From positions 1 to 64,000 of the forward strand of contig JAILLQ010000045.1 of assembly GCA_024693045.1 (NCBI GenBank): DNA of 64,000 nt, written 5' to 3'. A program made the translations under genes and the position numbers. The notes under the pieces were generated by a model. The model was not told the origin of the DNA and did no database searches. It worked only from the letters and a program-made list of their open reading frames with translations. Shown in pieces: positions 16,301-24,921 of this stretch. Positions within the stretch are counted from its first letter, which is position 1; every line of letters begins with the position of its first letter. Source of the DNA: Treponema sp. GTDB lineage: Bacteria > Spirochaetota > Spirochaetia > Treponematales > Treponemataceae.

Positions 16301-16428
16301 TTCCACAGGGAACTCTTACATACTCCGGCAATGTTAATGAAAATGAAAATGCAATTGACTTCAACATGAACGGAGAAAAAGACACCTGGAAAAACTTTAT
16401 TATCGGAGCAGGTAAAACCGAAGAATAA
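13342..16428 (+). CDS. Large lipoprotein with FN3 domain and right-handed beta-helix (pectate-lyase-like)
   Basis: 1028 residues with a strong GGAGG before the ATG. The lipoprotein signal ends FISSC (Cys22). Residues about 47-137 form a fibronectin type III domain (PETVTNLRVIEGKESAMLVWD to the SVTTTP end). After a linker of about 150 residues, residues from about 310 to near the C-terminus show beta-helix repeats: NITIEGCEIYV, ATIKNNLLVNM, DILLEGNIMYHN, RITIRGNEMH, LVVRNNTFDI, ITISGNTINYN. This fold is typical of polysaccharide lyases and hydrolases acting on pectin or similar polymers. The catalytic residues cannot be assigned by eye, so enzyme activity is inference. The gene uses visibly more C-ending codons and is GC-richer than its neighbours. 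Probably surface or periplasmic. Confidence 0.85.
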   Translation: MKKKNIFFAVISAAFSLFFISSCVVEADVSKTLLFYAASIPSQEPETVTNLRVIEGKESAMLVWDSAIYESTKYSISYRKTSELEADAITVTVENPKKYYYKSLYNLENDCEYTFSVTAVQSTGRVSETKSVTTTPKEKLAVKAKPSDTTTTEIELEAVPEKPNDYVWCRMMTPESYKTYLIDGNLDGKTYYSNPGDNTNGIFAVGSIYQLKGDGNLIENNVGALDRLMIQNSGVVKNNLRDGEDVHWFTIRRVGAHWEIYGYLYNKKFEESILSGTVAVEEKTSSDVVWFDTVEEMEKCDTIYHNSTTDSYNGVTVKTRGYYAAGDGGAATYSTQSRETYINKRSRPHYYKYLDHRTSTGQIMAYIPGNIECDVDGDGMAESVPGINIRQLGAGHCTQINDRSKNADYTDNDDVARFEDAMNVIYDWYDEHPEQRVTIYFPAGEYRMGSSFGPVVSYLNFIGDTDILTSDLSAIDENKIIRTKNSYGWETHARSKDASKRTVLYTDNGGSYGEAQFSIWDCSHFYMRGITMECRKTKRVSHTTERMVYIAGDLQGLTDEANAIQNITIEGCEIYVDENCHKDDGNLDRQFTSVTVYSGVKNATIKNNLLVNMSGVERGACYGVFDFWGNGDAEKEIGGTEDILLEGNIMYHNCHDESGGIFTTGHPQAQKPECYVHRITIRGNEMHPMSSNASSRTMCFTMAYAVSFNIRDVLFENNHVIADFPSKLMTTGNFDVDTNRKSGDFVDSEGNVYGLVVRNNTFDICQHWSNSYVFEASRYAWIHDNTINIIKGADGTPATCGSIFQGKAAYDNNIVTDEADGKCSAGGLAYMAGRLRNNTVTMYGHLGSIASGTFDVRNNTITLNKRLSVMFNNPDVSSDITISGNTINYNISAGTSEDDTSMDFIENKDSGWQHTHVLSLGRYGNKENNYPAYTVNFTNNTILAPDAQDNDKHILYSKFPDYDPNNINIKNNKLEKFTWVRSQMGALPQGTLTYSGNVNENENAIDFNMNGEKDTWKNFIIGAGKTEE

Positions 16429-16460
16429 CAAATAATTTTGACTTCTAAAAAAAAATTTTA

Positions 16461-16511
16461 AAAAATGCACCTCAAAAATGAACAAATCGTTCAACTCGAG
16501 GTGCATTTTTC
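16461..16511. terminator. Bidirectional terminator with nested hairpin
   Basis: AAAAATGCACCTC / GAGGTGCATTTTT stem enclosing a second helix TGAAC-AAATC-GTTCA. It lies between the convergent beta-helix and BMP genes. Confidence 0.85.
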
Positions 16512-16526
16512 AAGTTTTTGCTATTA

Positions 16527-17741
16527 CTACTGAACGCAGTTTACCACATCATCTAGAATATAGCAGAAACTTGGAGCTGAGCGGGTTTCGTTTTCTTTGA
16601 ATTCCTTTTCCAGATTACAGGTATCGTTTATATTATATGGATTTTTTCCTACATAATTTCCAATAAATACAGGAAGGTGACCTTTTTTAAATGCATTTAC
16701 AGTATCGTCAATCAGTTTTCGACTGCCTTCTGCTGCGATTATCTCATTTAATTCCAGCATTTGTACCCAGTCAGATTCAAAACCAGCTCCAGCATCATTC
16801 CCATGTACATGAACTTTTAAAGCTTTTTCTATAGGTCGATTAAATAGAACTGCCCTCGTCGCCTCTCTGATATAGGGATACCAGTTAATCTTTGATGAAA
16901 TTAAAGATGTCGTTGGTGCTATATTCAGCATACTCTGATTATAGCCTACATGAAAAACAATTTTATTTGAATGAGCATCTTCTACAGCTACTGCAGGTCC
17001 TATAGAATCAGAATGCTGACCTATAATAATACAGCCATCATCAATAAGCTTTTTTGCACACTCTTTCTCAAGAGAAAAATTATTCCAGGTATTTGTATAA
17101 CGCACATACATTTTTGCATCAGGAACGATAGTTCTTACTCCCAAAAGAAAGGCTGTGTATCCAGAGATTACCTCTGCATACGGAAAGGCCGCTACATAGC
17201 CCACTAAAGACTGAGAAGGTTCTATTTGCCCCTTTTTGATAAGTTCTTCAAGTTTTTTTCCGGCTACAAGACCTGATATGTATCGCCCCTGATATATTTC
17301 TCCCATAAAAGTATGATAATTAGGAAGTGGATTGACCAGAGAATTATCCCCTGTCGCCTGACAAAAATGAACACAGGGATTTTCCTTTGCAGCAGCCTTT
17401 GAACTTACCTGAAAGCTATAACTGTTCAAAAAAATTAAATAGCAGGAATCTTCTATAAGTTCTTTTATTGCATAATCACATGAACTTACAGATACATTAT
17501 TTTTTACAAATATGTTGATTCTGTCTCCAAACTCCCTTTCCAGGGCATTTTGAGCACTAATAAAGTTATTAGTATAGGGAGTACTTTCATCTCCTTCATA
17601 AACAAAACCTACTTTTATTATGTTATCTGTTTCATTACGAACAGACTTTAAATAACCTAAATATTGAAAAATGAAAATAAATAAGAGTCCGGAAAATAAA
17701 GTAATCAAAAAGTTCAAATTTAAAAGTTTTCTTAAATTCAT
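16527..17741 (-). CDS. BMP-family (PnrA/Med-like) periplasmic binding protein
   Basis: 404 residues. An N-terminal hydrophobic helix (residues about 12-33) has no lipobox, so the protein may be membrane-anchored rather than a free or lipidated protein. The rest has the basic membrane protein family fold: KVGFVYEGD at the first strand, GEIYQGRYISGLVAGK, LVGYVAAFPYAEVISGYTAFLLGV, and IIGQHSD. Family members bind nucleosides or related ligands for ABC importers or sensing. No ABC transporter genes are next to it. The gene starts 44 nt after the stop of the HD-GYP sensor gene on the same strand, so a ligand-presenting role for that sensor is a reasonable hypothesis. AAGGAAAA precedes the ATG. Confidence 0.88.
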   Translation of the reverse strand: MNLRKLLNLNFLITLFSGLLFIFIFQYLGYLKSVRNETDNIIKVGFVYEGDESTPYTNNFISAQNALEREFGDRINIFVKNNVSVSSCDYAIKELIEDSCYLIFLNSYSFQVSSKAAAKENPCVHFCQATGDNSLVNPLPNYHTFMGEIYQGRYISGLVAGKKLEELIKKGQIEPSQSLVGYVAAFPYAEVISGYTAFLLGVRTIVPDAKMYVRYTNTWNNFSLEKECAKKLIDDGCIIIGQHSDSIGPAVAVEDAHSNKIVFHVGYNQSMLNIAPTTSLISSKINWYPYIREATRAVLFNRPIEKALKVHVHGNDAGAGFESDWVQMLELNEIIAAEGSRKLIDDTVNAFKKGHLPVFIGNYVGKNPYNINDTCNLEKEFKENETRSAPSFCYILDDVVNCVQ

Positions 17742-17785
17742 GTAATTTTCCTTCTTTTCGAATTTATGACTTTTTAAGCAGAATA

Positions 17786-20700
17786 CTATTCGTTAGATTC
17801 TGCAAGAAGTTCAACAAGGTTTATTTTGCCACTGCTTATAAGGTTTAACATAATGTCAACCAGCTGAGGATCAAACTGACTTCCCCTGCCCTTCTTTAAT
17901 TCAGAAAGGACATATTCAACTGTCTGTTTTTTTCTGTAAACACGATTAGCCGTCATTGCATCAAATGCATCTGCAATACCAATAATTCTTCCATAAATCG
18001 GGATTTCTTCTCCTTGAAGGCCTTTCGCATACCCCTTTCCGTCCCAACGCTCGTGGTGATAAAGAACTCCATCACTCACATGATCAATCATGGTAAAATC
18101 TTTAAGAATATCAGCCCCTCTCGTAACGTGAGATTTCATTATCTTATACTCATCTTCATCAAGGGCAGCTGCCTTTTTTAGTACACTGTCAGGAATACCG
18201 ATTTTTCCAATATCATGAAGAAGAGCCGCTCGCCGCAAATTTTCCTGTTCTGCCTCAGAAAATTTAAGCTCTTTTGCTATTAAAACAGAATATTCAGAAA
18301 CACGGAAAGAATGTTGAGCAGTGTTTTCATCCTTTGCATCGACGGCTTTTGCAATAGCCAAAACGGTCGCATTACCGAGTTTTACCTGCTCTTTTGTAAA
18401 CTCAAGTTCTTTTTTCTGCACAAGAAGAATGTGTTGGAAATTTATATGAACAAAAAACCATGAAAACCAGGCAACAGCAATCAAAGCAACAAAAATCATG
18501 TAGATTTTAAATAGAGATGTATCATAAAGTCTTTTTTCTTTTATAATGCTCTGCTTTATCGATTCTATTTCACTACTATCCTTAGGATCCAAAACAGCAA
18601 GGTGAAAAACATATTTTCCAGAAGGGATATTCGTATAAGAAATCGAATTCAAATCTCTCTGAGGCATAACTATAGGAATTGAATCAAAACCTTCCAGCCA
18701 CCATTTTACAAGGGGTTCAAAAACAGTGTAATTAATAACTTCTGGATAAATTTCAATTTTTTTTGTGTCTCTTGAAACAAGAAGAGGATGTTCAGAATCG
18801 ACAGATTTTTTTTTGCCGTCAAGTAAAACCTTTCCAAATTTCATGCGATAGGAATGTTTTCCTGTCATAAATGATTCCAGATTTACCGTATAAACCCCGT
18901 TTCCGCAGGAAAGATAAAGATTGTTTTTGGAATCTACATAATTCCATGAATTTACAGTTATAGAACTGGACAAGCCACTTTTTGAATCTAATAGAAAAGA
19001 ATTGTATTTTTCCTTATCTTCAATAACGCTTTTTTCGCAAGCTACATAAAGCCCCGAACTTCCTGAAACCAGAATATTTCCTTTTCCATCAAAAAATAAA
19101 TCATAATTATTAAAATATGGAAAATATGACAATGAACGAACATTAAAATTCCTGTCCATATGACAAAGACTGTTACTTGTAACTAAAAAAACTCCATCAA
19201 AAGAATCTTTTACAGTTCTTAAAACTACTCCAGAAGTAAGACCGGTCTTATTTGTAACAGTTTTAAATAATTTATCGTCTTTAAGTATTGTAAGCCCATC
19301 TCCATCAGTTCCACAGAGTATAAACTCATCCTGATATTCTTCAAGAGAAAGAACTTTAGAAGCACCTAAGTCTTTTTTGTAGTAAAGAGATTTTTCTATC
19401 TTTCCATTTTTTATAAAAGATAGCCCCTGGTCACCAGAAACAAGAAGTCTTAAGTCAGAAAGCTCTATTAAAAGCCTTATACGATTACCACATAACCCTT
19501 TTGAAGAATCAAAAATATTTATGCTTTCATCAGGATTAAGACAATACAGACCTTTACCGTAAGTACAAATCCAGAGTTTGCCATCAGAAGATTCTTTTAT
19601 GCAGCGGATTCTTACATTTTCGAGCTTCTGAGTAAGGGAATTGTGTATCAGTTTTTCAGAATTAAGATCAGCAATTACAAGTCCATCATCAGTTCCAAAA
19701 AAGAACAAGTCATTCCACTTGAAAACAGTATTTACTACTGCGGGAGTTATATTCAATTTTGAATAAAGATTTACAAAAGAAGAAAGCGAAAGCCTTAGTA
19801 GACCTTGTCTAGAAGAAGTAAACCAAAGGTTTCCCTGATAATCGACTGTCATATTATCTATTGAATTATTAAATTCTTTTAGATTAATAGTATTAAACTG
19901 TCCTTCTGAAAAATATCCTATTCCGTTATCAGCAGAAACAAATAATTCACCTGTATCAAGAAAATTAATTTTTTTTATATATTTTAAATTTCTGCAATTC
20001 AATGTTTTTCCTTTCTTTACAGTTAAAGAACCGTTTGGAAAACTTTCCAGATCGAAAGAATATATATTATTCAATGAAGAGCCTGCGTAAAGCCTTCCTT
20101 CCTTATCAAAATGGCATTCTGTGTATATTTCTTTGTCGTCTGAAAGCTTTTCCTGCCAGATCAATTTTTGATTCTTAAGAATCAACAGATAGCCACCAGC
20201 AGTTACAGCAGCTACCAGCCCATCCTTTCCTGCGGAAAGATTTGATACATATGAAGCATCTTTTATAGTACTTAGAATCTTAAGCCCACTGTTCAAAGTT
20301 AGAACCGATAGAGCCCCGGAGGTACCTACATAGTAAAGACCATCAGAACTTCTTACGATGGAGCGAACAGAATCAGAAGGAAGGCCGGAAGTTGTATCCA
20401 CCACATTTACAACTCTTTCTTTTATTACTATCGAAAGACCTTCATCATTTGTTCCAATCCAAAGGCGGCCTTCTTCATCTACATAAAGATCATTAACACC
20501 CCTTACAGAAGTCCAGTCACTCATCAGTTTAAATGAAGTTCCATTGTAGCGGTATAAGCCTGCGTAAGTACCTATCCATAAAATTCCATCATCAGTCTGA
20601 ACTATATCGTTTGCTTCTCCGCAGGGAAGGGCGTTTTCAGCAGAATAAACAGTTTGAATATAGGTATCGTAATCTATTGAATTAGATGGAAGAAGTGGAA

Positions 20701-21322
20701 TAGTGAAAAAAATTAAAACAAGACCTGGAAAAAAAAGATTTCTATTAAAAAAAATAAATTTTCCTTCGTTAGCTCTAATTTTTTTTACAATATTTAGCAA
20801 TGCAAAAAGAAAAAGCATGGTAATAATCTTATCTAGAAAATCAATATAAAATTCCCCAAGAAAAAAGCATACTATATCAGGAATTCTTTCTTCTCTAAGA
20901 AATTCAATTATCCCGTCACCCCAGAGATTTCCTGTCATTCCTTCATTGAAAATGATATTAAGTGGAAGAGAAATAAGAACTGATGCTAAAGTAACAATTA
21001 CACTAACAGAAGAAACTCCAAAAAGAGTAGACAATTTTTTCTTTTCTGAAGCGATTCCCACAATTATTCCGATAGCGGCATTAGTCAAGGCATAAACCTG
21101 ATGTGAAGAATGTAAAAATGAATAAGAAATATTGACAGAAATACCTGTGACAGCCCCACACAAAGGACCAAAAAAATAAGCAGAAATTACCGTTCCAATA
21201 GAATCTAACCACAAGGGAAGATTAAAAAAATTAGCAAAATCCTTTCCACCGTAATTAATAATCAGACAGAATAAAGAGATTAAAATAGTGCGAATAACAT
21301 CAACTTTTTTATATAACTTCAT
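17786..21322 (-). CDS. Membrane sensor: multi-TM domain, two-component-type propeller, Y_Y_Y domain, HD-GYP phosphodiesterase
   Basis: 1178 residues. Residues 1-215 hold about six membrane helices with a look of ECF-type S components (WLDSIGTVISAYFFGPLCGAV). Residues about 225-850 contain many propeller repeats of the kind DDGILWIGTYAGLYRYNG and EEGRLWIGTNDEGLSI, expected to face outside. A Y_Y_Y-like domain follows (about 860-935, ending SGKYVFHLAV), then a membrane helix near 960 and a short coiled coil. The C-terminal HD-GYP domain has HDIGKIGIPD (His1036, Asp1037) and HHERWDGKGYAKGL; the GYP motif reads GYA. HD-GYP enzymes hydrolyse cyclic di-GMP. The output is therefore an intracellular phosphodiesterase controlled by an exterior signal. 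No histidine kinase domain is present. No clear RBS; TATAAA lies 15 nt before the ATG. Likely cotranscribed with the BMP gene. Confidence 0.9.
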   Translation of the reverse strand: MKLYKKVDVIRTILISLFCLIINYGGKDFANFFNLPLWLDSIGTVISAYFFGPLCGAVTGISVNISYSFLHSSHQVYALTNAAIGIIVGIASEKKKLSTLFGVSSVSVIVTLASVLISLPLNIIFNEGMTGNLWGDGIIEFLREERIPDIVCFFLGEFYIDFLDKIITMLFLFALLNIVKKIRANEGKFIFFNRNLFFPGLVLIFFTIPLLPSNSIDYDTYIQTVYSAENALPCGEANDIVQTDDGILWIGTYAGLYRYNGTSFKLMSDWTSVRGVNDLYVDEEGRLWIGTNDEGLSIVIKERVVNVVDTTSGLPSDSVRSIVRSSDGLYYVGTSGALSVLTLNSGLKILSTIKDASYVSNLSAGKDGLVAAVTAGGYLLILKNQKLIWQEKLSDDKEIYTECHFDKEGRLYAGSSLNNIYSFDLESFPNGSLTVKKGKTLNCRNLKYIKKINFLDTGELFVSADNGIGYFSEGQFNTINLKEFNNSIDNMTVDYQGNLWFTSSRQGLLRLSLSSFVNLYSKLNITPAVVNTVFKWNDLFFFGTDDGLVIADLNSEKLIHNSLTQKLENVRIRCIKESSDGKLWICTYGKGLYCLNPDESINIFDSSKGLCGNRIRLLIELSDLRLLVSGDQGLSFIKNGKIEKSLYYKKDLGASKVLSLEEYQDEFILCGTDGDGLTILKDDKLFKTVTNKTGLTSGVVLRTVKDSFDGVFLVTSNSLCHMDRNFNVRSLSYFPYFNNYDLFFDGKGNILVSGSSGLYVACEKSVIEDKEKYNSFLLDSKSGLSSSITVNSWNYVDSKNNLYLSCGNGVYTVNLESFMTGKHSYRMKFGKVLLDGKKKSVDSEHPLLVSRDTKKIEIYPEVINYTVFEPLVKWWLEGFDSIPIVMPQRDLNSISYTNIPSGKYVFHLAVLDPKDSSEIESIKQSIIKEKRLYDTSLFKIYMIFVALIAVAWFSWFFVHINFQHILLVQKKELEFTKEQVKLGNATVLAIAKAVDAKDENTAQHSFRVSEYSVLIAKELKFSEAEQENLRRAALLHDIGKIGIPDSVLKKAAALDEDEYKIMKSHVTRGADILKDFTMIDHVSDGVLYHHERWDGKGYAKGLQGEEIPIYGRIIGIADAFDAMTANRVYRKKQTVEYVLSELKKGRGSQFDPQLVDIMLNLISSGKINLVELLAESNE

Positions 21323-21480
21323 AAGCTTGAAAACACTTTATAATTAGAGAAATTATAATGCATGAAAGGTCAATTTTCCAGTTGAAAAAATACTTTTTCA
21401 AATTTTTCTTCAATATTAAGTTGTAAAAGCCCTTTCATGGTGATAATCTAAAAAAGAAATAAATTTTACTGGAGATTATA

Positions 21481-22512
21481 ATGGATTTTGTAACAGAATT
21501 AAAAAATAAGGCTAAGGCAGCCGGAAAAACTATTGTACTTTGCGAAGGCGAAGATAAAAGAGTTGTAGAAGCAGCTTCAAAAATCGTAAAAGAAGGAATC
21601 GCAAAGATTATCCTTATAGGAACAGAAGAAGAAGCTAAAAAAGTTGCCCCAGATGCAGATCTTTCTGGTGTAACTCTTATTAATCCAGAAACAGATTCAA
21701 ATGCTGACAAATATGCAGAACTTCTCTTTAAAGCACGAGAAGGTAAAATCAACAAAAAAACAGGTGCTCCAGAATATGCCGATGTTGCAGCCGCAAAGGC
21801 ATACATTCTAAAAGACAGAACAATGTACGGTGCATTGATTTTGAAAGCTGGAGATGCAGACGGCTTTGTTTCAGGAGCATGTCACTCTACCGCAAATACT
21901 CTCCGCCCAGGACTTCAGGTTATAAAGACAGCTCCTGGATATAAAACAGTTTCATCTTGTTTCATCATGGTTGCTCCAGAAAGCGGAAACAAATATATTT
22001 CAGAGGGTGTCAGCGTATTCGGAGACTGTGCAATCAATATTGAACCTTCTGCCGAAGAATTGTGCGACATCGCTATAGCTTCTGCAGATACTGCTAAAAA
22101 AATCGCAGGCATTGAACCTCGAGTTGCAATGCTTTCTTTCTCTACAAAGGGAAGCGGAAATGACTCTAAATTCCACGATACAGTTTCAAAAGTTCAGAAA
22201 GCAACTGAACTTGCAAAAGCTGCAGCTCCAGATCTAGCTTTAGACGGAGAATTCCAGTTCGATGCAGCAATCGCACCTGAAGTTGGTGAATTAAAAGCTC
22301 CTGGCAGCAAAGTTGCCGGTCACGCAAATACATTCATTTTCCCTAATATCAATGCTGGTAACATCGGTTACAAAATCTGCCAGCGTATGGGCGGTTGGAT
22401 GGCGATTGGTCCAGTATGTCAGGGCTTTGCAAAACCTTTAAATGACTTAAGCCGTGGTTGTAATGTAGAAGACATTATCGCTACAGTTGCAGTTACTGCT
22501 TTACAGGCTTAA
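21481..22512 (+). CDS. pta: Phosphate acetyltransferase
   Basis: 343 residues, the length of the short, single-domain Pta class. The Pta core is clear: AGDADGFVSGACHSTANTLRPG and, near the end, NIGYKICQRMGGWMAIGPVCQG. It interconverts acetyl-CoA and acetyl phosphate and, with acetate kinase (not in this window), yields ATP and acetate during fermentation. GGAG lies 8 nt before the ATG. The gene is single: it diverges from the HD-GYP gene and is followed by a good terminator. A weak GATAAT (21442-21447) upstream may be its -10. Confidence 0.97.
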   Translation: MDFVTELKNKAKAAGKTIVLCEGEDKRVVEAASKIVKEGIAKIILIGTEEEAKKVAPDADLSGVTLINPETDSNADKYAELLFKAREGKINKKTGAPEYADVAAAKAYILKDRTMYGALILKAGDADGFVSGACHSTANTLRPGLQVIKTAPGYKTVSSCFIMVAPESGNKYISEGVSVFGDCAINIEPSAEELCDIAIASADTAKKIAGIEPRVAMLSFSTKGSGNDSKFHDTVSKVQKATELAKAAAPDLALDGEFQFDAAIAPEVGELKAPGSKVAGHANTFIFPNINAGNIGYKICQRMGGWMAIGPVCQGFAKPLNDLSRGCNVEDIIATVAVTALQA

Positions 22513-22528
22513 TTATAAAAAGCCTTTA

Positions 22529-22576
22529 ATCCCCGAAATGCAGAGTACATAAGTGCTTTTCTTCGGGGATTTTTTA
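22529..22576 (+). terminator. Terminator after pta
   Basis: Stem ATCCCCGAA / TTCGGGGAT with a 26-nt loop, followed by T6. It overlaps a spurious upstream in-frame start of the next gene. Confidence 0.8.
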
Positions 22577-22597
22577 TTTTGTACACGGGTGTATAAC

Positions 22598-23413
22598 ATG
22601 AAAAGAATTGCTATTATTACGGGTGCCTCATCGGGAATGGGAAAAGACTTCGCCCTTGAAACTGCAGAAAATTACCAAAGTTTAAAGTTAGATGAATTAT
22701 GGCTTATTGCCCGCCGTAAAGAAAAACTCTCTGAAACAGCAGAAGAAATAAAACAAATCCCCGGCGCCCCTCGCCCTAAAATTATTCCTTTAGACATAGC
22801 AGGCATACAGGGAGTAGAGGCATTTAAAAATCTCCTTGAAGTAGAAAAAAAAGAGGAAGAATTTGAAATAATACTCCTTATAAATAATGCTGGTTTTGGA
22901 ACCTACGGTCCTTTTGACGAGACTCCTGTTGAAAAAGAAATGCAGATGATTGACTTAAACTGCACTTCCCTTACAGGAATCACCGGTTATTCTATTCCCT
23001 TTATGAAAAAAGGCTCTTTTATTATCAATACAGCAAGTATGGCTGCCTTTGCTCCCCTTGGAAACTTTGCAGTCTATGGAGCTACAAAAGCCTTTGTACT
23101 TTCTTTTAGCACAGCTTTAAGTGCAGAATTAAAAGATAAGGAAATAAGTGTCTGTGCCCTATGTCCTGGCAGTGTAAGCACCGAATTTGCAAATGTAGCA
23201 AGCAACGGTGCAAGAAAAGAAGTTTTACATGGATTTTCCAGCAAAAAAACTGTTTCGCACTGCATGAAAAAAGCTCTTTCAAAAAAGAGAATAGCAATAC
23301 TTCGTTTTAAGTGGAAGATTCAGGCATGGGGAAGCAAAATAGTTTCTCCATACGCTGTTGCCCATTTTACTTACAAATACTCTAAACGCCCCTACAGGCA
23401 CGAAAAAAAATAG
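22598..23413 (+). CDS. Short-chain dehydrogenase/reductase
   Basis: 271 residues from ATG 22598; an earlier frame start at 22553 lies inside the pta terminator and adds residues before the Rossmann strand. Classical SDR features are seen: the NAD(P)-binding TGASSGMG (residues 8-15), LINNAGFG, the catalytic Ser in NTASMAAF and Y-x3-K in YGATK. CPGSVSTEF follows, as usual. The C-terminus is basic (KYSKRPYRHEKK). It resembles the DltE/YqjQ type of cytosolic or membrane-peripheral oxidoreductases; the substrate is unknown. It sits between pta and pncB with no clear operon partner. Confidence 0.9.
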   Translation: MKRIAIITGASSGMGKDFALETAENYQSLKLDELWLIARRKEKLSETAEEIKQIPGAPRPKIIPLDIAGIQGVEAFKNLLEVEKKEEEFEIILLINNAGFGTYGPFDETPVEKEMQMIDLNCTSLTGITGYSIPFMKKGSFIINTASMAAFAPLGNFAVYGATKAFVLSFSTALSAELKDKEISVCALCPGSVSTEFANVASNGARKEVLHGFSSKKTVSHCMKKALSKKRIAILRFKWKIQAWGSKIVSPYAVAHFTYKYSKRPYRHEKK

Positions 23414-23419
23414 CATACG

Positions 23420-23448
23420 ATGACAAAAAGGTAAAATGGCAGTAATAT
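23420..23448 (+). promoter_or_regulatory. Candidate promoter for pncB
   Basis: ATGACA (23420-23425), 17 nt, TAATAT (23443-23448), followed by GAGG (23455-23458) and the ATG at 23466. Confidence 0.4.
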
Positions 23449-23465
23449 AGTTTCGAGGTTTTTTT

Positions 23466-24917
23466 ATGGATAATTATTTTTCAAGCAATGCTCTATTTAC
23501 AGATTTTTATGAATTAACTATGGCCCAGGGGTATTGGAAAGAAGATATGAATCAAGAAGTTGTATTCGATATGTTCTTCCGTAGAAATCCATTTAACGGT
23601 GGCTTTTCTGTACTTGCAGGGAACGAAACTTTGCTTGATGCAATTACTCAATTCCACTTCAACGAAGATGATATTGAATTTCTAAGAAGTCAGAAAATCT
23701 TCGAAGAAGGATTCTTAAATTACCTCAAAGACTGGAAATTTACAGGTGATTTATACACCATGGATGAAGGAACTGTTATTTTTCCTCAGGAACCACTTGT
23801 AAGGATTCATGCAAATCTTATTGAAGCGCAAATTCTAGAAGGGCTTGTATTGAATATTGTAAATTTTCAGTCGTTAATTGCTACAAAAACAGCCCGCGTA
23901 TACCTTGCTTCAAAAGGTGCTCCTATAATGGAATTCGGTCTTAGACGAGCTCAGGGACCTGACGGTGCTATGAGTGCAACTAGAGCAGCCTTTATCGGAG
24001 GGGCAACAGGAACTTCAAATACTCTTGCCTCTAAACTTTACGGAATTCCTGCTATGGGAACTATGGCACACTCATGGATTATGAGTCATTCAAGTGAACT
24101 GGAGGCCTTCAGGGAATACGCAAAAATATATCCAACAAATGCCGTTTTCCTTATAGATACTTATGATACTCTAAAAAGTGGTATTAAAAATGCAATTATC
24201 GCTGGTGGCGAATTAGTTAAAAAAGGATATAACTTTGGAGTTAGATTAGATTCTGGAGATATTTCCTACCTGACTAGAGAAGTTAGAAAAGAATTAGACA
24301 AAGCCGGATTTCCTCAGGCTAAAATAAGCGTTTCAAACGAACTCACAGAAGAAATTATTTCAGCTCTTGTTGCTAACGGGGCTCCTATTAACAGTTGGGG
24401 TGTAGGTACTCACATGGTAACAGGAGGAAATGAATCCAGTTTTACAGGTGTTTACAAACTTTCTGCCCGTCACGACAAAGAAACCGATAGAATGGTAGCT
24501 GCAATGAAATTCAGTGACAATCCTGCTAAAACTACAAATCCTGGTATTAAAAATGTATACCGACTCTACGACGAAAATGGCATGGCTCAGGCTGATATTC
24601 TTGCTTTGGCAAACGAAAAACTTGAAGAAGGCAAGGAGTACCGTTTTTATCACCCAATGGTAGACTACAGACAGTTCACCTGCAAGGCCAGTAAGATTGA
24701 AGCCCTTCTAAAACTTCGCCTCAAGGGAGGAAAAAGAACAAGTCCTCGTCTTGACGATAAAGAAGAACTTATACTTGCTCGAGAAAACATGACAAAACAA
24801 CTTGCCAGTTTGGATGAAAGTTATAAGAGAATATTAAATCCTCATATTTACAAAGTCTCGATTACAGAAGAATTAAAGGATTTGAAACTGGATTTCATAA
24901 AAAAGAATATTCACTAA
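23466..24917 (+). CDS. pncB: Nicotinate phosphoribosyltransferase
   Basis: 483 residues, the long Gram-positive/archaeal-type NAPRTase length. The N-terminus ALFTDFYELTMAQGYW is the family signature. MEFGLRRAQGPDGAM and the active-site SWIMSHSSE follow, then GVRLDSGD, the PRPP/nicotinate loop, and SWGVGTHMVTG. The enzyme converts nicotinate and PRPP to nicotinate mononucleotide in NAD salvage (Preiss-Handler route). NAD kinase is encoded further along (44942-45790) but not in the same operon. It converges with ttcA, with only 4 nt between stop codons. Confidence 0.95.
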   Translation: MDNYFSSNALFTDFYELTMAQGYWKEDMNQEVVFDMFFRRNPFNGGFSVLAGNETLLDAITQFHFNEDDIEFLRSQKIFEEGFLNYLKDWKFTGDLYTMDEGTVIFPQEPLVRIHANLIEAQILEGLVLNIVNFQSLIATKTARVYLASKGAPIMEFGLRRAQGPDGAMSATRAAFIGGATGTSNTLASKLYGIPAMGTMAHSWIMSHSSELEAFREYAKIYPTNAVFLIDTYDTLKSGIKNAIIAGGELVKKGYNFGVRLDSGDISYLTREVRKELDKAGFPQAKISVSNELTEEIISALVANGAPINSWGVGTHMVTGGNESSFTGVYKLSARHDKETDRMVAAMKFSDNPAKTTNPGIKNVYRLYDENGMAQADILALANEKLEEGKEYRFYHPMVDYRQFTCKASKIEALLKLRLKGGKRTSPRLDDKEELILARENMTKQLASLDESYKRILNPHIYKVSITEELKDLKLDFIKKNIH

Positions 24918-24921
24918 CGAA

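Noticed and set aside
22553..22597. Upstream start for the SDR gene
   Set aside because: These codons overlap the pta terminator and precede the natural N-terminus at the Rossmann strand.
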